This document shows, piece by piece, positions 47,398 to 58,037 of a stretch of 64,000 bases of DNA (the stretch's first letter is position 1; each line of letters begins with the position of its first letter). The position numbers were made by a program, and so were the translations under genes. Source of the DNA: Tetrapisispora phaffii CBS 4417 (taxonomy: Eukaryota > Ascomycota > Saccharomycetes > Saccharomycetales > Saccharomycetaceae). The notes under the pieces are model-generated. The model ran no database searches and was not told where the DNA came from. It saw only the letters and a list, made by a program, of their open reading frames with translations. The stretch spans positions 434,001-498,000 of the forward strand of contig NC_016529.1 of the NCBI RefSeq assembly GCF_000236905.1, written 5' to 3'.

Positions 47398-49827
47398 ATG
47401 TCAAAACATAGAGGAAGAAAAAGTAATCCAACTGAAGATGCAACATTTTCTTCACCAGCCACTGCGGAAGGAACTTTAGGCACTTCAGCAGCTTTTACAA
47501 AATCATTGGAAACATTTTCTCCTGAGGGAGTAACAGAGAAGGCTACTGATTTCTTAGCTACTGACGCAGTAGGTCAAAAGGGACCCAATTCTTCAAGTAG
47601 CAGTCATGTACATATTAAACAGTTTTCAGGTAGACCTCGTGATAAGAGTATCTCGAGTGTTAAGAACTTATCAAAAGGGTTTTCACACGACATTCAACAT
47701 GAAGTAGACAATGTAGGTTCAAAATATGGTTCTTTTAAGAAGTCAAAGAGTACAGATTTACTATTTAGAAGAAGAAATATCAGTGGTTTAAACATGACTT
47801 CCTACACCAATCCAAAGCCAAATGACTTAACAGAGACAATCGATGGTGTGATTAACAACACAAGCGGAAGTAACAACAATGATAATTACACTGCCACTAA
47901 TAATACTGGGAATCCAAGTTATGGATTAAAGCCAAGAAGAAGCAAAAGTACACATTCTGTATTAGAGTTGCATGAGGCAGATGAATTGTATACTAATGAC
48001 TTAACTACAGATGAAGAGGTTGAATATTTTACAGAAGAAGACGAAGATCAAGGTTCACAAAAATCAAAGACAAATATAAGTAATAATTTACTTTCACAAC
48101 AAACAACTGCCCATAGTGACAGATTTCCAAATCACGATGCAAAGAAAATGCATCCAGTTCATTCTAAGCTTCTAAAAACTAACCAAATAAAAAACAAAAT
48201 ACTGTCAGATACACATCTGTCACAACTGAATCATGCTGCTAAAATTACAGACCAACTTAGTTATAAGCCACCTTCCGATATGATCAAACCATCTCATTCA
48301 AAATCCAAAGTTTTAAACACGACAACATCAAATAGTGAAGGCAATAAATTGAATGAAGATGATATCTATTCATCTAATAAAACAAACAACGATGATACAG
48401 ATATAATTAACGATAATGAAGAAGATGACGAAGAAGATGACGAAGAAGATGAAGAGGATGAAGATGCTATAGGAGATGACCTTATTGGAGATATACCGAT
48501 TGAACAGGTGATGCAAGATACAGTTGTTCATAGTTTGAAAAGACAAGCAAATATGTTTTCTGAACTTAAAAATAATAATAATATATCGAAAAATCCTGAT
48601 AGCTCGGTGGATAATACAAAAGGAGGTGAGAAGCAATCCTTTAATGAAAACTATATTCAACCTGGGGCAGGACACACTGACCAGTATATACCAGATATGA
48701 TTCTTTCTCAATCCATGGGGATTGAAAGAAAGTATGATGATTCTACAAGATCTGCTAGGTCTCTGAGTTCCAACCACGAAATAACCAAAATTACAGAAGG
48801 TGAGGTATTAAACACGCCAAGCAAATTAAACGATCCTTCAAATACAATCGATGAAAATCAACTTTATCCTGGTTACTATGGAAACACTGCTGATTTAACA
48901 GAACCTAGGAAACCTAAAGACATTAAGACCAATATTCCGATAACTGACGATAATAATAATAATTTTCAGAGTTTTTCCAATAGCATTTCAAGTTTGACTA
49001 ATAATCTACAGAAATCTAATCCTGAGGGGTTTTTCTCTCAGAATAAAACTGTTAGTTCACCAACCTCCAAACAAAAACACTTTTTGTCGAATACGATTTC
49101 GAGTCTAAAGCCATCTTCAGGAAGAGGTTTGAATAGTATCAAATCATCACACAATAATGATAACATCAACGAGTCCAGTTTGAACAATTTTGCAAATTTT
49201 TTGAAATCTGATGATATAGATGGTGACTCTAGAACTCAGAAGAAGTTATTATTACAAAGAGAGAATTCCATTTTAGATATTAACTTACAACATGAAGATA
49301 ACAACGCAATATTTATGGCTGGCAACATAGATGCTAAGAGAGAATTTGAACGTGTTTCACATGCTTACACAAATTTGCGTAGATTTTCTAATCCTTTATT
49401 TGATGCCTTAATCAGGTGGGAATTAAGTTTTGATAATAGTAGCCAAATATCAAATTTGTCAACTACAAATGATCTTAATGAGCTTTTATTTTCGAGTTAC
49501 AGTTCAAAAGATGATGGTAAATTGAACAAGATTTTACCTTCTTCGGATTATACAAATCTTCATCGTACATTAGCAAATTTATGGAATCAAGAATCCAATA
49601 AATTCAACAGTGAGAACAACCCGTTGAGTAAAGTTAATAAATTAACAACAACTGGAAACAATATACTGAAAGGCCAACCTCCTCAACAACAAAATCCACA
49701 AAGTCTGAGAGGCGTAATGGGTTCAAGTACAGCATTGCATAACTTAAGGAATATAAATTCTTTACAACCGACTACTAGGGCTGTAAATAGAAGGCTCGAG
49801 AATTCAAGGAACATCTCACATCGTTAA
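47398..49827 (+). CDS. TCO89: TORC1 subunit Tco89
   Basis: 809 aa (S. cerevisiae about 799). Mostly disordered and rich in Ser, Asn and Asp, with short conserved islands that identify the family. These are KSKSTDLLFRRRNISGLNMTS, GLKPRRSKSTHSVLELHE followed by TTDEEVEYFTEED, PDMILSQSMGIERKYD, SFSNSISSLTNNLQ, IFMAGNIDAKREFERVSHAYTNLRRFSNPL, and at the C-terminus GVMGSSTALHNLRNINSLQPTTRAVNRRLEN. Tco89 is a yeast-specific TORC1 component on the vacuolar membrane, important for rapamycin tolerance and for Pib2/EGO signalling. An unusually long acidic run sits near 338-360 (EEDDEEDDEEDEEDEDA). Homologue of YPL180W. Confidence 0.92.
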   Translation: MSKHRGRKSNPTEDATFSSPATAEGTLGTSAAFTKSLETFSPEGVTEKATDFLATDAVGQKGPNSSSSSHVHIKQFSGRPRDKSISSVKNLSKGFSHDIQHEVDNVGSKYGSFKKSKSTDLLFRRRNISGLNMTSYTNPKPNDLTETIDGVINNTSGSNNNDNYTATNNTGNPSYGLKPRRSKSTHSVLELHEADELYTNDLTTDEEVEYFTEEDEDQGSQKSKTNISNNLLSQQTTAHSDRFPNHDAKKMHPVHSKLLKTNQIKNKILSDTHLSQLNHAAKITDQLSYKPPSDMIKPSHSKSKVLNTTTSNSEGNKLNEDDIYSSNKTNNDDTDIINDNEEDDEEDDEEDEEDEDAIGDDLIGDIPIEQVMQDTVVHSLKRQANMFSELKNNNNISKNPDSSVDNTKGGEKQSFNENYIQPGAGHTDQYIPDMILSQSMGIERKYDDSTRSARSLSSNHEITKITEGEVLNTPSKLNDPSNTIDENQLYPGYYGNTADLTEPRKPKDIKTNIPITDDNNNNFQSFSNSISSLTNNLQKSNPEGFFSQNKTVSSPTSKQKHFLSNTISSLKPSSGRGLNSIKSSHNNDNINESSLNNFANFLKSDDIDGDSRTQKKLLLQRENSILDINLQHEDNNAIFMAGNIDAKREFERVSHAYTNLRRFSNPLFDALIRWELSFDNSSQISNLSTTNDLNELLFSSYSSKDDGKLNKILPSSDYTNLHRTLANLWNQESNKFNSENNPLSKVNKLTTTGNNILKGQPPQQQNPQSLRGVMGSSTALHNLRNINSLQPTTRAVNRRLENSRNISHR

Positions 49828-50298
49828 TTGAAAGTTACTGAATAACGATTATAGTGTATTTTTAAGTAGAAAGAAAACATAATCATATGTAACTACAAAG
49901 TGAACTAACTGGGGGTAATATAAAACATTAATTTTGACAATATAGTTGTCATTTAGTATATTTATATGTGCTGTCTAACAATGCTTTCGAGTAATGTTAC
50001 TAGGATAGCATATAACTCGTATTATTAAAGAACCTTAACTATCGATACCTTCATAGTCAGTGGTTACCCGAATATCAAAAATTTCACTTCAAAGAAGACC
50101 TCATCGCATCTCATCGCATCTCACCAATATTATAGTAAAGTTGGTTAAAACAATCAATGGAGACGTTCAATAAGGTTAGTCAAACACCGCATTTGTTAGA
50201 TGTACAGTTGTGCTATCGATCTGTAAAACTTACTCTTTTATCCTTATTTATTAGAGGCATTATAAAATATCGAGAAGAAAATTCGGTGTTGGTTCGAG
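49828..50298. other. RTT10 promoter region
   Basis: About 470 bp after TCO89. It contains the Reb1, RRPE and PAC elements listed separately. An ATG at 50157 opens an 80-codon ORF overlapping the RTT10 start in another frame; the PAC boxes lie so close to it that it is probably upstream of the transcription start. Confidence 0.55.
50064..50117. promoter_or_regulatory. Reb1 site, RRPE-like box and two PAC cores before RTT10
   Basis: TTACCCG at 50064-50070 is a Reb1 core. AAAAATTTCA at 50077-50086 resembles an inverted RRPE. CTCATCGC occurs at 50100-50107 and again at 50110-50117, the second with full ATCTCATCGC, which is a perfect inverted PAC. The two PAC cores are exactly 10 bp apart. The block ends about 180 bp before the ATG. 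Confidence 0.7.
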
Positions 50299-53200
50299 AT
50301 GCAAGAATTAAACCATGTTGGTCCTTCCTTATGCGTGAAATTTCACAAAGAATTTGTATATGCAGCGTATGGTCCTTATCTTCAACAGTACAATTATAAA
50401 ACTAGTGAATTGTTGAACCAATGTTTGATTTTCAAGGAAAATAAAGTCCATGGCTTTGATATCTCTGCGGATGGAAAAAACGTTATTGCATATGGTGCTA
50501 GATCTGTCTCTATTTTAAGTTTAGAGAGCATCAACACATCTAAATCATTAGTGGATAGAGAGCAATTGGTGGAAGAGTGGGTGATAACCGGTACGTTTAG
50601 TAAATTAGGCGATAAAGTTTTCTTATTAACTTGCTACAATAGGGTCATCATTTGTGATTTGAAATGCAATGTCATTGGAATTAAATCTGTGCCAGAAGAA
50701 AAATCGATATTATATTCTGGTTCTATCGAGGTACTGTCAGAAGATCGTGTTTATGTTAATGCAGGTACTGTTATAGGTGGTGTAATTGTTTGGGATCTAT
50801 TTTGTGAATCTATATTGCATACTTTACAAGGTCACGAAGGGTCTATCTTTTATGTGACATCAAGCGATGATGGAAAATACATTGCAAGTTGTTCTGACGA
50901 TCGTTCAATTATACTGTGGGATATGGAAACTGGTGAGCAACTATCCACTGGTTGGGGTCATACGGCAAGAATTTGGAATTTAAAGTTTTATGATAATAAT
51001 ACTCAATTAATCAGTGTATCAGAAGACTGTACGTGTCGTACATGGGCAATTGAGACATTGAACTCAGATGAAATTAATTTAGTACAGAAGAACATATACG
51101 AAGTACATCAAATTAAAAACGTATGGGGTCTTGATGTATGCAATTCAGAAATGATTGCAGTCACTGCAGGTAATGATGGTAGAATCAAATTGGTAGATCT
51201 GTTACAGGCTACAAGATATGGTAATGAAAATGAGTTATTCTCTCTTGGCGATATATCTTCTTCTGCTAACGTTGAATTTTCAAAAGATGAGTTAATTAAA
51301 GGTTTTGAATGGTTTTCATTTGGCGCAGTGGTCCATACATCATCAGGTCAACTGGTAACTTACAATAGACAGTCTTTTTCATGGTCACCAATTGCATTAT
51401 CTGAAAACATGGAATCATATTCCATTAGTGGAGGTATCCAAAGTAAAAATACTGTTGTTTTCTCTAATAATAAAAATGATATTATTCTGATAAGATTCAA
51501 TTCAAAAGGTCAGCTAATTAAACTGGCAAAACATACATTAGAATATTTAGCCAAGGTCACTAATACAATGATAAAAGACATTGATGATGATACCTTTTTA
51601 ATTACTTTGGAATCACCAAACCCTAAGGATCCATTTGTGTGCCTGATAATTCAAAATGATACTTATGATGTTAATGCTGAGCATAGATTCAGCAAGCCAA
51701 GTAACTTTGTCTCTGCTTCTTTAGAATTATATGGAAATTATCTATTGGTAGGTGCTAGATATAGCTCATTGGGTATTTTTGACCTTGACGACAATCATAG
51801 AACGCCGGTAGTTATAAGGAAGATATCTGCTGGGGACACTACTACATCAGTTAAATTTATTGAGAAACAATTAAATATTCCAATTTTTTCAATCACTAAT
51901 AGAGATGGATTTTACGATTTTATCTCTATTAATTTTGATATAATAACTAATGATAATAAAAACTTTTATGATATAATTCATCAAAATAAAGTTGCAAAAG
52001 GATTCTTAGAGGGTGCATATTTTAACGACAAAAACGAATATATCGTTTATGGTTTCAAATCTACTTTATTTTATATCTTCAATGAAACTAACTCATATGA
52101 GTTAGCCAGTCAAGTATGTGGTGGTTCACACCGTCAATGGAAGTTATGTGATGATGGTTTAAACAAAATTTTGTTGTATAACAAAGGTTCGAATATTTAT
52201 TTTCGCAGAATCTCTCAAAACTTCACTCCTGAAGTCTTACGCAATGGTTTACATGGTAGAGAAATTAGGGATATTTCAATTTTAAAGGAAAAGACTTATA
52301 AAAACGGTTATTTATTTTGCACAGCTTCTGAAGATACAACTGTTAGACTGTCACATTTTAATAACTTGAATGGTACGATCACTAATTACTGGTTAGAGAG
52401 ACAACATGTTTCAGGCCTACAACGTTGTAAATTTATTAATGACGAATTTATGGTTACATGTTCAGCCAGAGAGGAATTATTCTTGTGGCATATCAATAAC
52501 GAAAGTTTGGATCGTGCCTATATCGCAGTAAGACAATCGTTACCAACATCGACAGAGAATCCAGACTTACGAATTATGGACTTCGACGTAAAATTCTTAG
52601 AGAGTAAAAAAGATTTCATATTAACGTCAGTATATTCTGATTCTGTTATAAAAGTATGGTATTATAATTTTGCTTCTAATTCATTTATATTATTAATGGA
52701 AGGAAAATATCAAACATGTTGTATATTTAATGTTTCTTTAGAAATATTAAATAACAAACTATTATTGATCATTACTCCAACAGATGGGCATGTTATTGTT
52801 TATAATATCACAAATTGTATACCATTCGAAGTTGTTCCTGGAAATGATTATCTTCGTGATAACAAATTAGAGATTGTTTTATCACTGTTACCAAATCATG
52901 ATGTTAAGTTTCCAGTTCATCAATCTAGTATTAAAACAATCTGTACGTTTGTCGATAAAACAGACAATAGTGTAACATTATATACGGGTGGTGATGATAA
53001 TGGTTTGGCAATTGTTAAACTGAATGTCGAAAACTCTACTGACAAAATTGTTGGGAAGGTGGTCTGTTTTGAGAAGAAAGCTGCTGCTTCTACCATCACA
53101 TCAGTCAATTTATTTAACAACAACACGAAACTACTAACAGCGTCTGTTGATCAAATAGTTAGAATATGGGATGTTTGTGGTGATAAATTAGTTCAAGAGC

Positions 53201-53313
53201 AAAGAAAATATACCACTACAGCAGACACAGGTGTCGCAGATATTGTTCGTCTGGATAATGGTAGTGATATTGCATTGATTGGTGGCGTTGGTCTTTCTAT
53301 TTGGAAACTATGA
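50299..53313 (+). CDS. RTT10: WD40 protein Rtt10/Trm734, partner of tRNA 2'-O-methyltransferase Trm7
   Basis: 1004 aa (S. cerevisiae about 1013). Made of two or three WD40 propellers. Clear repeats include LQGHEGSIFYVTSSDDGKYIASCSDDRSIILWDMETGEQL, GWGHTARIWNLKFYDNNTQLISVSEDCTCRTWAIE, CTASEDTTVRLSHF and TSVNLFNNNTKLLTASVDQIVRIWDV. With Trm7 the S. cerevisiae protein (YPL183C) directs 2'-O-methylation of position 34 in certain tRNAs; it also affects endosomal recycling and Ty1. The start is the first ATG of this frame (MQELNHVGPSLCVKFHKEFVYAAYGPYLQQYNYK). The PAC/RRPE promoter places it in the ribosome and tRNA biogenesis regulon. Confidence 0.93.
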   Translation: MQELNHVGPSLCVKFHKEFVYAAYGPYLQQYNYKTSELLNQCLIFKENKVHGFDISADGKNVIAYGARSVSILSLESINTSKSLVDREQLVEEWVITGTFSKLGDKVFLLTCYNRVIICDLKCNVIGIKSVPEEKSILYSGSIEVLSEDRVYVNAGTVIGGVIVWDLFCESILHTLQGHEGSIFYVTSSDDGKYIASCSDDRSIILWDMETGEQLSTGWGHTARIWNLKFYDNNTQLISVSEDCTCRTWAIETLNSDEINLVQKNIYEVHQIKNVWGLDVCNSEMIAVTAGNDGRIKLVDLLQATRYGNENELFSLGDISSSANVEFSKDELIKGFEWFSFGAVVHTSSGQLVTYNRQSFSWSPIALSENMESYSISGGIQSKNTVVFSNNKNDIILIRFNSKGQLIKLAKHTLEYLAKVTNTMIKDIDDDTFLITLESPNPKDPFVCLIIQNDTYDVNAEHRFSKPSNFVSASLELYGNYLLVGARYSSLGIFDLDDNHRTPVVIRKISAGDTTTSVKFIEKQLNIPIFSITNRDGFYDFISINFDIITNDNKNFYDIIHQNKVAKGFLEGAYFNDKNEYIVYGFKSTLFYIFNETNSYELASQVCGGSHRQWKLCDDGLNKILLYNKGSNIYFRRISQNFTPEVLRNGLHGREIRDISILKEKTYKNGYLFCTASEDTTVRLSHFNNLNGTITNYWLERQHVSGLQRCKFINDEFMVTCSAREELFLWHINNESLDRAYIAVRQSLPTSTENPDLRIMDFDVKFLESKKDFILTSVYSDSVIKVWYYNFASNSFILLMEGKYQTCCIFNVSLEILNNKLLLIITPTDGHVIVYNITNCIPFEVVPGNDYLRDNKLEIVLSLLPNHDVKFPVHQSSIKTICTFVDKTDNSVTLYTGGDDNGLAIVKLNVENSTDKIVGKVVCFEKKAAASTITSVNLFNNNTKLLTASVDQIVRIWDVCGDKLVQEQRKYTTTADTGVADIVRLDNGSDIALIGGVGLSIWKL

Positions 53314-53534
53314 CCACGATGGTAAAGCGCCACTTTTATGATTGCATACATATTTAATTGTTTAATACAACTCCACATGGAAGGGAAGCGTTACGATTAA
53401 TTTAATAATATTGTTTTATAGTATTTACAGAGAATATAAAATGTTAATATATATGTGTTTGTATAATTATTGAATCTGTGAATTCTTACGGAGCATCCAC
53501 GATTGCATTTATCGTTGGCGTTGACTTGGCATTA
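53314..53534. other. Convergent intergenic RTT10-RTC6
   Basis: About 220 bp of 3' flank; no feature seen. Confidence 0.5.
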
Positions 53535-53813
53535 TTAACCTTGACATTGCTTATGCTTCTTATTTAACTTACAGTACACGTATAATCTTCCCTTACGTCT
53601 TACCATGTAACATCCACTACAGAATTTCTTGACAGAGGTTCTCACCTTGAATCCTCTTGTAAAATTTTGAGTCAATAGAGAGCTTGCTGATGGTGACATT
53701 AGCTTAGACTGAAGAGGGGTCATAGACGATACCAACGGGGAAGTTTTCAGTATAGATCTCGACAGTATGGAGAATGATCTTGTGAAACTGATAAAAGGAC
53801 TGATTCTGTTCAT
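53535..53813 (-). CDS. RTC6: Mitochondrial ribosomal protein bL36m (Rtc6)
   Basis: 92 aa (S. cerevisiae about 93). Residues 1-30 are rich in Arg, Ser and hydrophobics without acids, a typical mitochondrial presequence. Residues 55-92 are a bacterial-type L36 domain with the zinc ligands C65, C68, C81 and H87 ([37 protein letters not shown]). It is a component of the mitochondrial large subunit. S. cerevisiae YPL183W-A lies next to YPL183C as here, in the same relative orientation. Confidence 0.96.
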   Translation of the reverse strand: MNRISPFISFTRSFSILSRSILKTSPLVSSMTPLQSKLMSPSASSLLTQNFTRGFKVRTSVKKFCSGCYMVRRKGRLYVYCKLNKKHKQCQG

Positions 53814-54303
53814 TGTAGTAATATTGTATACCGTGAAAATCTATATTATAAATATAGTTATCTGCTTATAAGCAATTTTGGTTATAGTCCAAATGTAAAC
53901 TTCTTTTTTTCTTCAATGTTCAAATGAGCAACTAGCACTAACTATTCAAATAAACGCTTGGTTCTATAGAAGAAGCCACTGATATACCGTAATGCGCACA
54001 GAACTTGCTACTACTCAACCCATTATGATCACTAAACGATTGTTAAATAGCAACTCGAATAACTCTTTAAATCTCTGAAGTTTCAATTATCGAAATGGGA
54101 TCTTGGAATTGAATATTTTGAGAATTTGTTTCGGAGCGTCTTTACAGCATTTGGGAACCCAAAGAATGCTTCACATTCAATGTAAACAAACAATCACAAT
54201 CGATATTGATGAGTATAAGAAAAGTAGATTGATTGAAATTGATGTTATCTGTTATGGACAGGCAAAAGAAGGTGATTAAAATAGCTTTGTCAACTGAGGA
54301 GCC
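53814..54303. other. Divergent promoter region RTC6-SPC105
   Basis: About 490 bp between divergent genes. No MCB or other obvious cell-cycle box was found. No ORF. Confidence 0.45.
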
Positions 54304-56841
54304 ATGTCCAATAAAAGTATTTTAAAATCGACACAAGAGAGACTCCATGATGAGAATGACAGTTATGGCATGAATAATAGTAATAATAATACTCTGCCCA
54401 GTATGGGGTTCTCGAAGGTAGACTTGCTGGATGGCAATAATACGACTTCCAATATAAATACATCTGGTATGCAGAGTAAGTTGAACCGAAGGGTGTCATT
54501 TGCACCAGATGTCACATTACACAGCTTTGATTTTGTACCTGAACAGAGATTGAAAGTAAGAGAACCACGTCGTAGGATCCCAGTTGAATTGTTGCCGACA
54601 AGTTCCCAGGAGTTAAATACAGATGTAAATATGGTCACTTCTACACAACAACCTGATATGAGTCTCGACTTAACAGAGCCTGTTCGTGCTGCAGTTCAAA
54701 TTAGTTCAAATCGTGAGAGTAATGGTGACGAATTCACTATGGAAATGACAGAGTTATTTGTTCAAGATAATGGGGAATTAGCAGAAAAATTAGGGGATAA
54801 AGACATGCTTGTAGATGATAAATTGAATGAAACAATGGATTTCACAAAGCCAAATGGAATTGTCGAAGAATTTCAACAGACCATTGACACTGCCTCGTCG
54901 TTAGAGCAGAAGAAAACAGATAACAATATTACAATGGAGTTTACAGGGGTATTTAATGAACGTGGAAATACAGAGGAACATCAACTTTCATTCCACGAAG
55001 TAAACGCTGTTTCTCAAGGTGAAGCATTGGAAATGACAGAAGTATTTAGCGCAGCTACGTCAAAACTTGCCGCTACCAATGAAGTTACTACAGCAGAAAA
55101 CGATGATTCAGATATGGAAAAATCGATATCGGTAGCCATGGATTTTACAATGGTCCAACCCAATCTCCAATCGCCAACAAAATTGGACTCAAAAAGAAGA
55201 AAACTTGCTGAGGATGGTGCGTATGCTACTAATGATACTTCTGAGCCTCCTGTACTCTCAGCTTCAGTACCGTTGGTTGATTCACAAACTGATGATATTG
55301 TTTCGGATATTGAAAGAATGTCTCCTATCGCAATGAGTTCATTAGAACATGAAATATCTTTAAATAAACCCATAATAGTGTCCCCCAATGCAAAAATCGT
55401 GGAAACGAAAGAAACAACTGATAACCTTGAATCCAATCGTCATTCAATTAAAGACTTTCTGAGAGAATTAAATCTTGACTTCGATCAATACAACACCGTC
55501 AGCGGAGAAGAAAAACAGGATATCATTTTTAAACTATCACAATTATCAGAAACCAATGGAGTACCCATCAATCAGCTTTATAATTTTTTTTACATTGATA
55601 CACCAATATTTGAAATGAATACTTTTATTATTACCGAGCTATTGAAGAAAATCTCTAATTCTAAAAGCATATTAGATGATTTGGATAATCAGACTATCAG
55701 TAACCCCCCACCAATTATTGCAGAATACTATGCATCTGATTTATCACATAAACAATCCATCAGTCAAAAAATGTTAACTATAAAGAACTATTCTGGGTTA
55801 CTTGCACAACGTGGTTGGTATGAATGGCGCATCCAACATTTGTTGGGTTTACAAAATGTGCTTCAAGAAAATATTACAATATTGAATGAAGAACTGGAGA
55901 AAATATCTGAAGATTTAGAAAATGTCAAAAACATTAAAAACAGAACAGATTCTATTAGAGCTTCAATTAGACGTGAGATCAGACTTTTGAAGGAATTACC
56001 AGCGGCAAAATATAATAAGGAATCAACTTTGAATGATAAGATCAATATTGAAAACTTGAAGCAAGAACTAATGGCGAATGGCATTAAACTAGAAGAATAT
56101 ACAACTTTGAAGACAAAGAAGGAGGGACTATTACTATATGTTAAGGAAATGAATGACAAAATTACATCTGTTAGAAAAGAGATTTCTGCTTTAGCAGCAG
56201 ACACTATGAAAGGGAAAGTATTCACTACATATGATATTTCGAGACTAAAAATGAAATTCTCTTTATTACAAAATATTACTAACGTTAAATTTGTATCTAT
56301 GGTTAATTCAACATTACAAATTAAATTAAATATTAAAATGTTTCCTGTAATTAATGTTGAAATGAGGAACTTCCAAATTACCCAAATAACTGAAAATATT
56401 TACTTAGAAGAAGGCTCTGATCCATTTATTTCTCAATATGTTAATCAATTATCATCTGAAATTGCCTTAAAAAATAATAAGGCTACATTGATGGATGTAT
56501 TATCAAACTTACTAAAACAATTAGAAAGTGATTCAACGTTTTTGAAACAATATATATCCTTCCAATTGTTATACAATATAAAACTTGTGGAACATATGGG
56601 TGTATTTCATCTATTATTCGCTAATTATGATGTCAAAACAGATAACAAGATGAGGTTTCTAATTCCCGCTAGGGAATTTATCAATCTTGGTTCAAATAAT
56701 ATGGGTAAATTGAATATTAAATTTGAAGCCATAAGAGGAGAAGCATATGGAAAAGATGAAGCATTGGCACTATTTATTAAAAAAATTAACAGGAGTTTAC
56801 CTTGGATAAATGATACAAAGGTTAACTTACTATATCTCTAA
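54304..56841 (+). CDS. SPC105: Outer kinetochore scaffold Spc105 (KNL1)
   Basis: 845 aa (S. cerevisiae about 917). The PP1-docking motif RVSF is at 63-66 (NRRVSFAPDVTLHSFDF). MELT-type repeats follow between about 145 and 290: MEMTELF, MDFTKPN, MEFTGVF, LEMTEVF and MDFTMVQ. Mps1 phosphorylates these to recruit Bub3-Bub1. A helical coiled-coil region (about 500-640, LGLQNVLQENITILNEELEKISEDLENVKNIK) and C-terminal tandem RWD domains (about 650-845) bind Kre28 and the Mtw1 complex. It links the KMN network to the spindle checkpoint. Gene order RTC6-SPC105-NBP35 fits the merged ancestral order; strand matches YGL093W. Confidence 0.95.
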   Translation: MSNKSILKSTQERLHDENDSYGMNNSNNNTLPSMGFSKVDLLDGNNTTSNINTSGMQSKLNRRVSFAPDVTLHSFDFVPEQRLKVREPRRRIPVELLPTSSQELNTDVNMVTSTQQPDMSLDLTEPVRAAVQISSNRESNGDEFTMEMTELFVQDNGELAEKLGDKDMLVDDKLNETMDFTKPNGIVEEFQQTIDTASSLEQKKTDNNITMEFTGVFNERGNTEEHQLSFHEVNAVSQGEALEMTEVFSAATSKLAATNEVTTAENDDSDMEKSISVAMDFTMVQPNLQSPTKLDSKRRKLAEDGAYATNDTSEPPVLSASVPLVDSQTDDIVSDIERMSPIAMSSLEHEISLNKPIIVSPNAKIVETKETTDNLESNRHSIKDFLRELNLDFDQYNTVSGEEKQDIIFKLSQLSETNGVPINQLYNFFYIDTPIFEMNTFIITELLKKISNSKSILDDLDNQTISNPPPIIAEYYASDLSHKQSISQKMLTIKNYSGLLAQRGWYEWRIQHLLGLQNVLQENITILNEELEKISEDLENVKNIKNRTDSIRASIRREIRLLKELPAAKYNKESTLNDKINIENLKQELMANGIKLEEYTTLKTKKEGLLLYVKEMNDKITSVRKEISALAADTMKGKVFTTYDISRLKMKFSLLQNITNVKFVSMVNSTLQIKLNIKMFPVINVEMRNFQITQITENIYLEEGSDPFISQYVNQLSSEIALKNNKATLMDVLSNLLKQLESDSTFLKQYISFQLLYNIKLVEHMGVFHLLFANYDVKTDNKMRFLIPAREFINLGSNNMGKLNIKFEAIRGEAYGKDEALALFIKKINRSLPWINDTKVNLLYL

Positions 56842-57035
56842 CGGTACATAAAAGTAAGTATTTCTATGTTGTAACTACTAAAATGTTGTAATGATTTTAT
56901 TAAATGTTTTTATTTAAATTTCACTGATATTTAAAATGACTGTTTGTAGTAATATGAAGATATGCTAACTAATGCATTAGTAACTTTTTATTGTAATTGA
57001 AAATGTGTAATGAGCCCTTCATCCCTTCAAATTTA
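56842..57035. other. Convergent intergenic SPC105-NBP35
   Basis: About 190 bp, AT-rich, no feature. Confidence 0.5.
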
Positions 57036-58037
57036 TTATTTTCCCTCTATAGTGTCTCTTAGTGCTTCGACGACATCCAAAATGGCATCTGTTGCGGGGC
57101 TATCTGGATAAAGATCTAAGAAACTCTCACCTGAGTCGCAACACTTCCCGATGCGTGGATCAAGAGGTACAGATCCCAAAAATGGTATGTTCAGCTCTTT
57201 ACAAAAAGCCTTACCTCCTCCTGTTGTTGGTCTAAAAATTTGTGATTCTCCTTTGCAACTTGGGCAAACAAAGCCACTCATATTCTCCACTAATCCTAAG
57301 ACATTAATACCAGCCTTTCTACAAAAATCTATTTCTTTCCTTACATCTAGCAATGCAACCTCTTGTGGAGTAGTTACCACAAGGGCACCATCTATACCTG
57401 ATTCTTTCATGAATTTATTTATTGAAATGTGTTCATCTGAAGTACCTGGAGGTGTGTCAACTATCAAGAAATCCAGGTAGTCCCAATCAACATCTTTCAA
57501 GAACTTTTTAATTAACTGGTTCTTCTTGGAGCCTCTCCATACAATTGCTGAGTCATCCTCCGGTAGTAGATATTGGATGGACATGGTGGCCAGATTATCC
57601 GCAACATAGACTGGTGTCAGCCCAGTATTCGACTCATGGACTACTTCTTTGTTGCAGCCCAACATGCGTGGCAAAGAAGGTCCACAAATATCGAGATCCA
57701 TTGCACCTACTTGCAAATTTTCATCTGCAGAAAGTGCCCAACTCAACATGGCGGAAAAGGTAGACTTCCCTACACCACCTTTTCCAGAAAGCACCAATAT
57801 CTTATGTTGAATCTGAGACAGATTTTCAATAATTAACGGAATATCGGGGTCAGGACCCTTGGGTAGACTCTCACAAATATCTTTATTAGCACAACCGTTG
57901 CAAGCATCACTTTTCCCAGCACCTTCCGACTCTGGCCCAGGGCAATGTTCAGGTTCTGGAGCTTGCAGCTCGTAATCCGGTGGAAGAATAAGATCATCCT
58001 TAGTAGTTTGTTCCTCAACGACAGAAGAAGCAGCCAT
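57036..58037 (-). CDS. NBP35: Cytosolic Fe-S scaffold P-loop ATPase Nbp35
   Basis: 333 aa (S. cerevisiae about 328). The N-terminal ferredoxin-like cluster site is C32-x13-C46-x2-C49-x5-C55. The deviant Walker [10 protein letters not shown] lies at 85-93, switch motifs DLDICGPS and [11 protein letters not shown] follow, and the bridging C-terminal CPSC is at 258-261. With Cfd1 it assembles 4Fe-4S clusters for cytosolic and nuclear proteins, including DNA polymerases. All key cysteines are present. The start is the first ATG and leaves the usual short N-terminal extension. Position and strand match YGL091C. Confidence 0.97.
   Translation of the reverse strand: MAASSVVEEQTTKDDLILPPDYELQAPEPEHCPGPESEGAGKSDACNGCANKDICESLPKGPDPDIPLIIENLSQIQHKILVLSGKGGVGKSTFSAMLSWALSADENLQVGAMDLDICGPSLPRMLGCNKEVVHESNTGLTPVYVADNLATMSIQYLLPEDDSAIVWRGSKKNQLIKKFLKDVDWDYLDFLIVDTPPGTSDEHISINKFMKESGIDGALVVTTPQEVALLDVRKEIDFCRKAGINVLGLVENMSGFVCPSCKGESQIFRPTTGGGKAFCKELNIPFLGSVPLDPRIGKCCDSGESFLDLYPDSPATDAILDVVEALRDTIEGK

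Noticed and set aside
48370..48777. 135-codon minus-strand ORF antisense to TCO89
   Set aside because: Produced by the GAT/GAA acidic repeat of TCO89 read backwards (Ile/Phe-rich).
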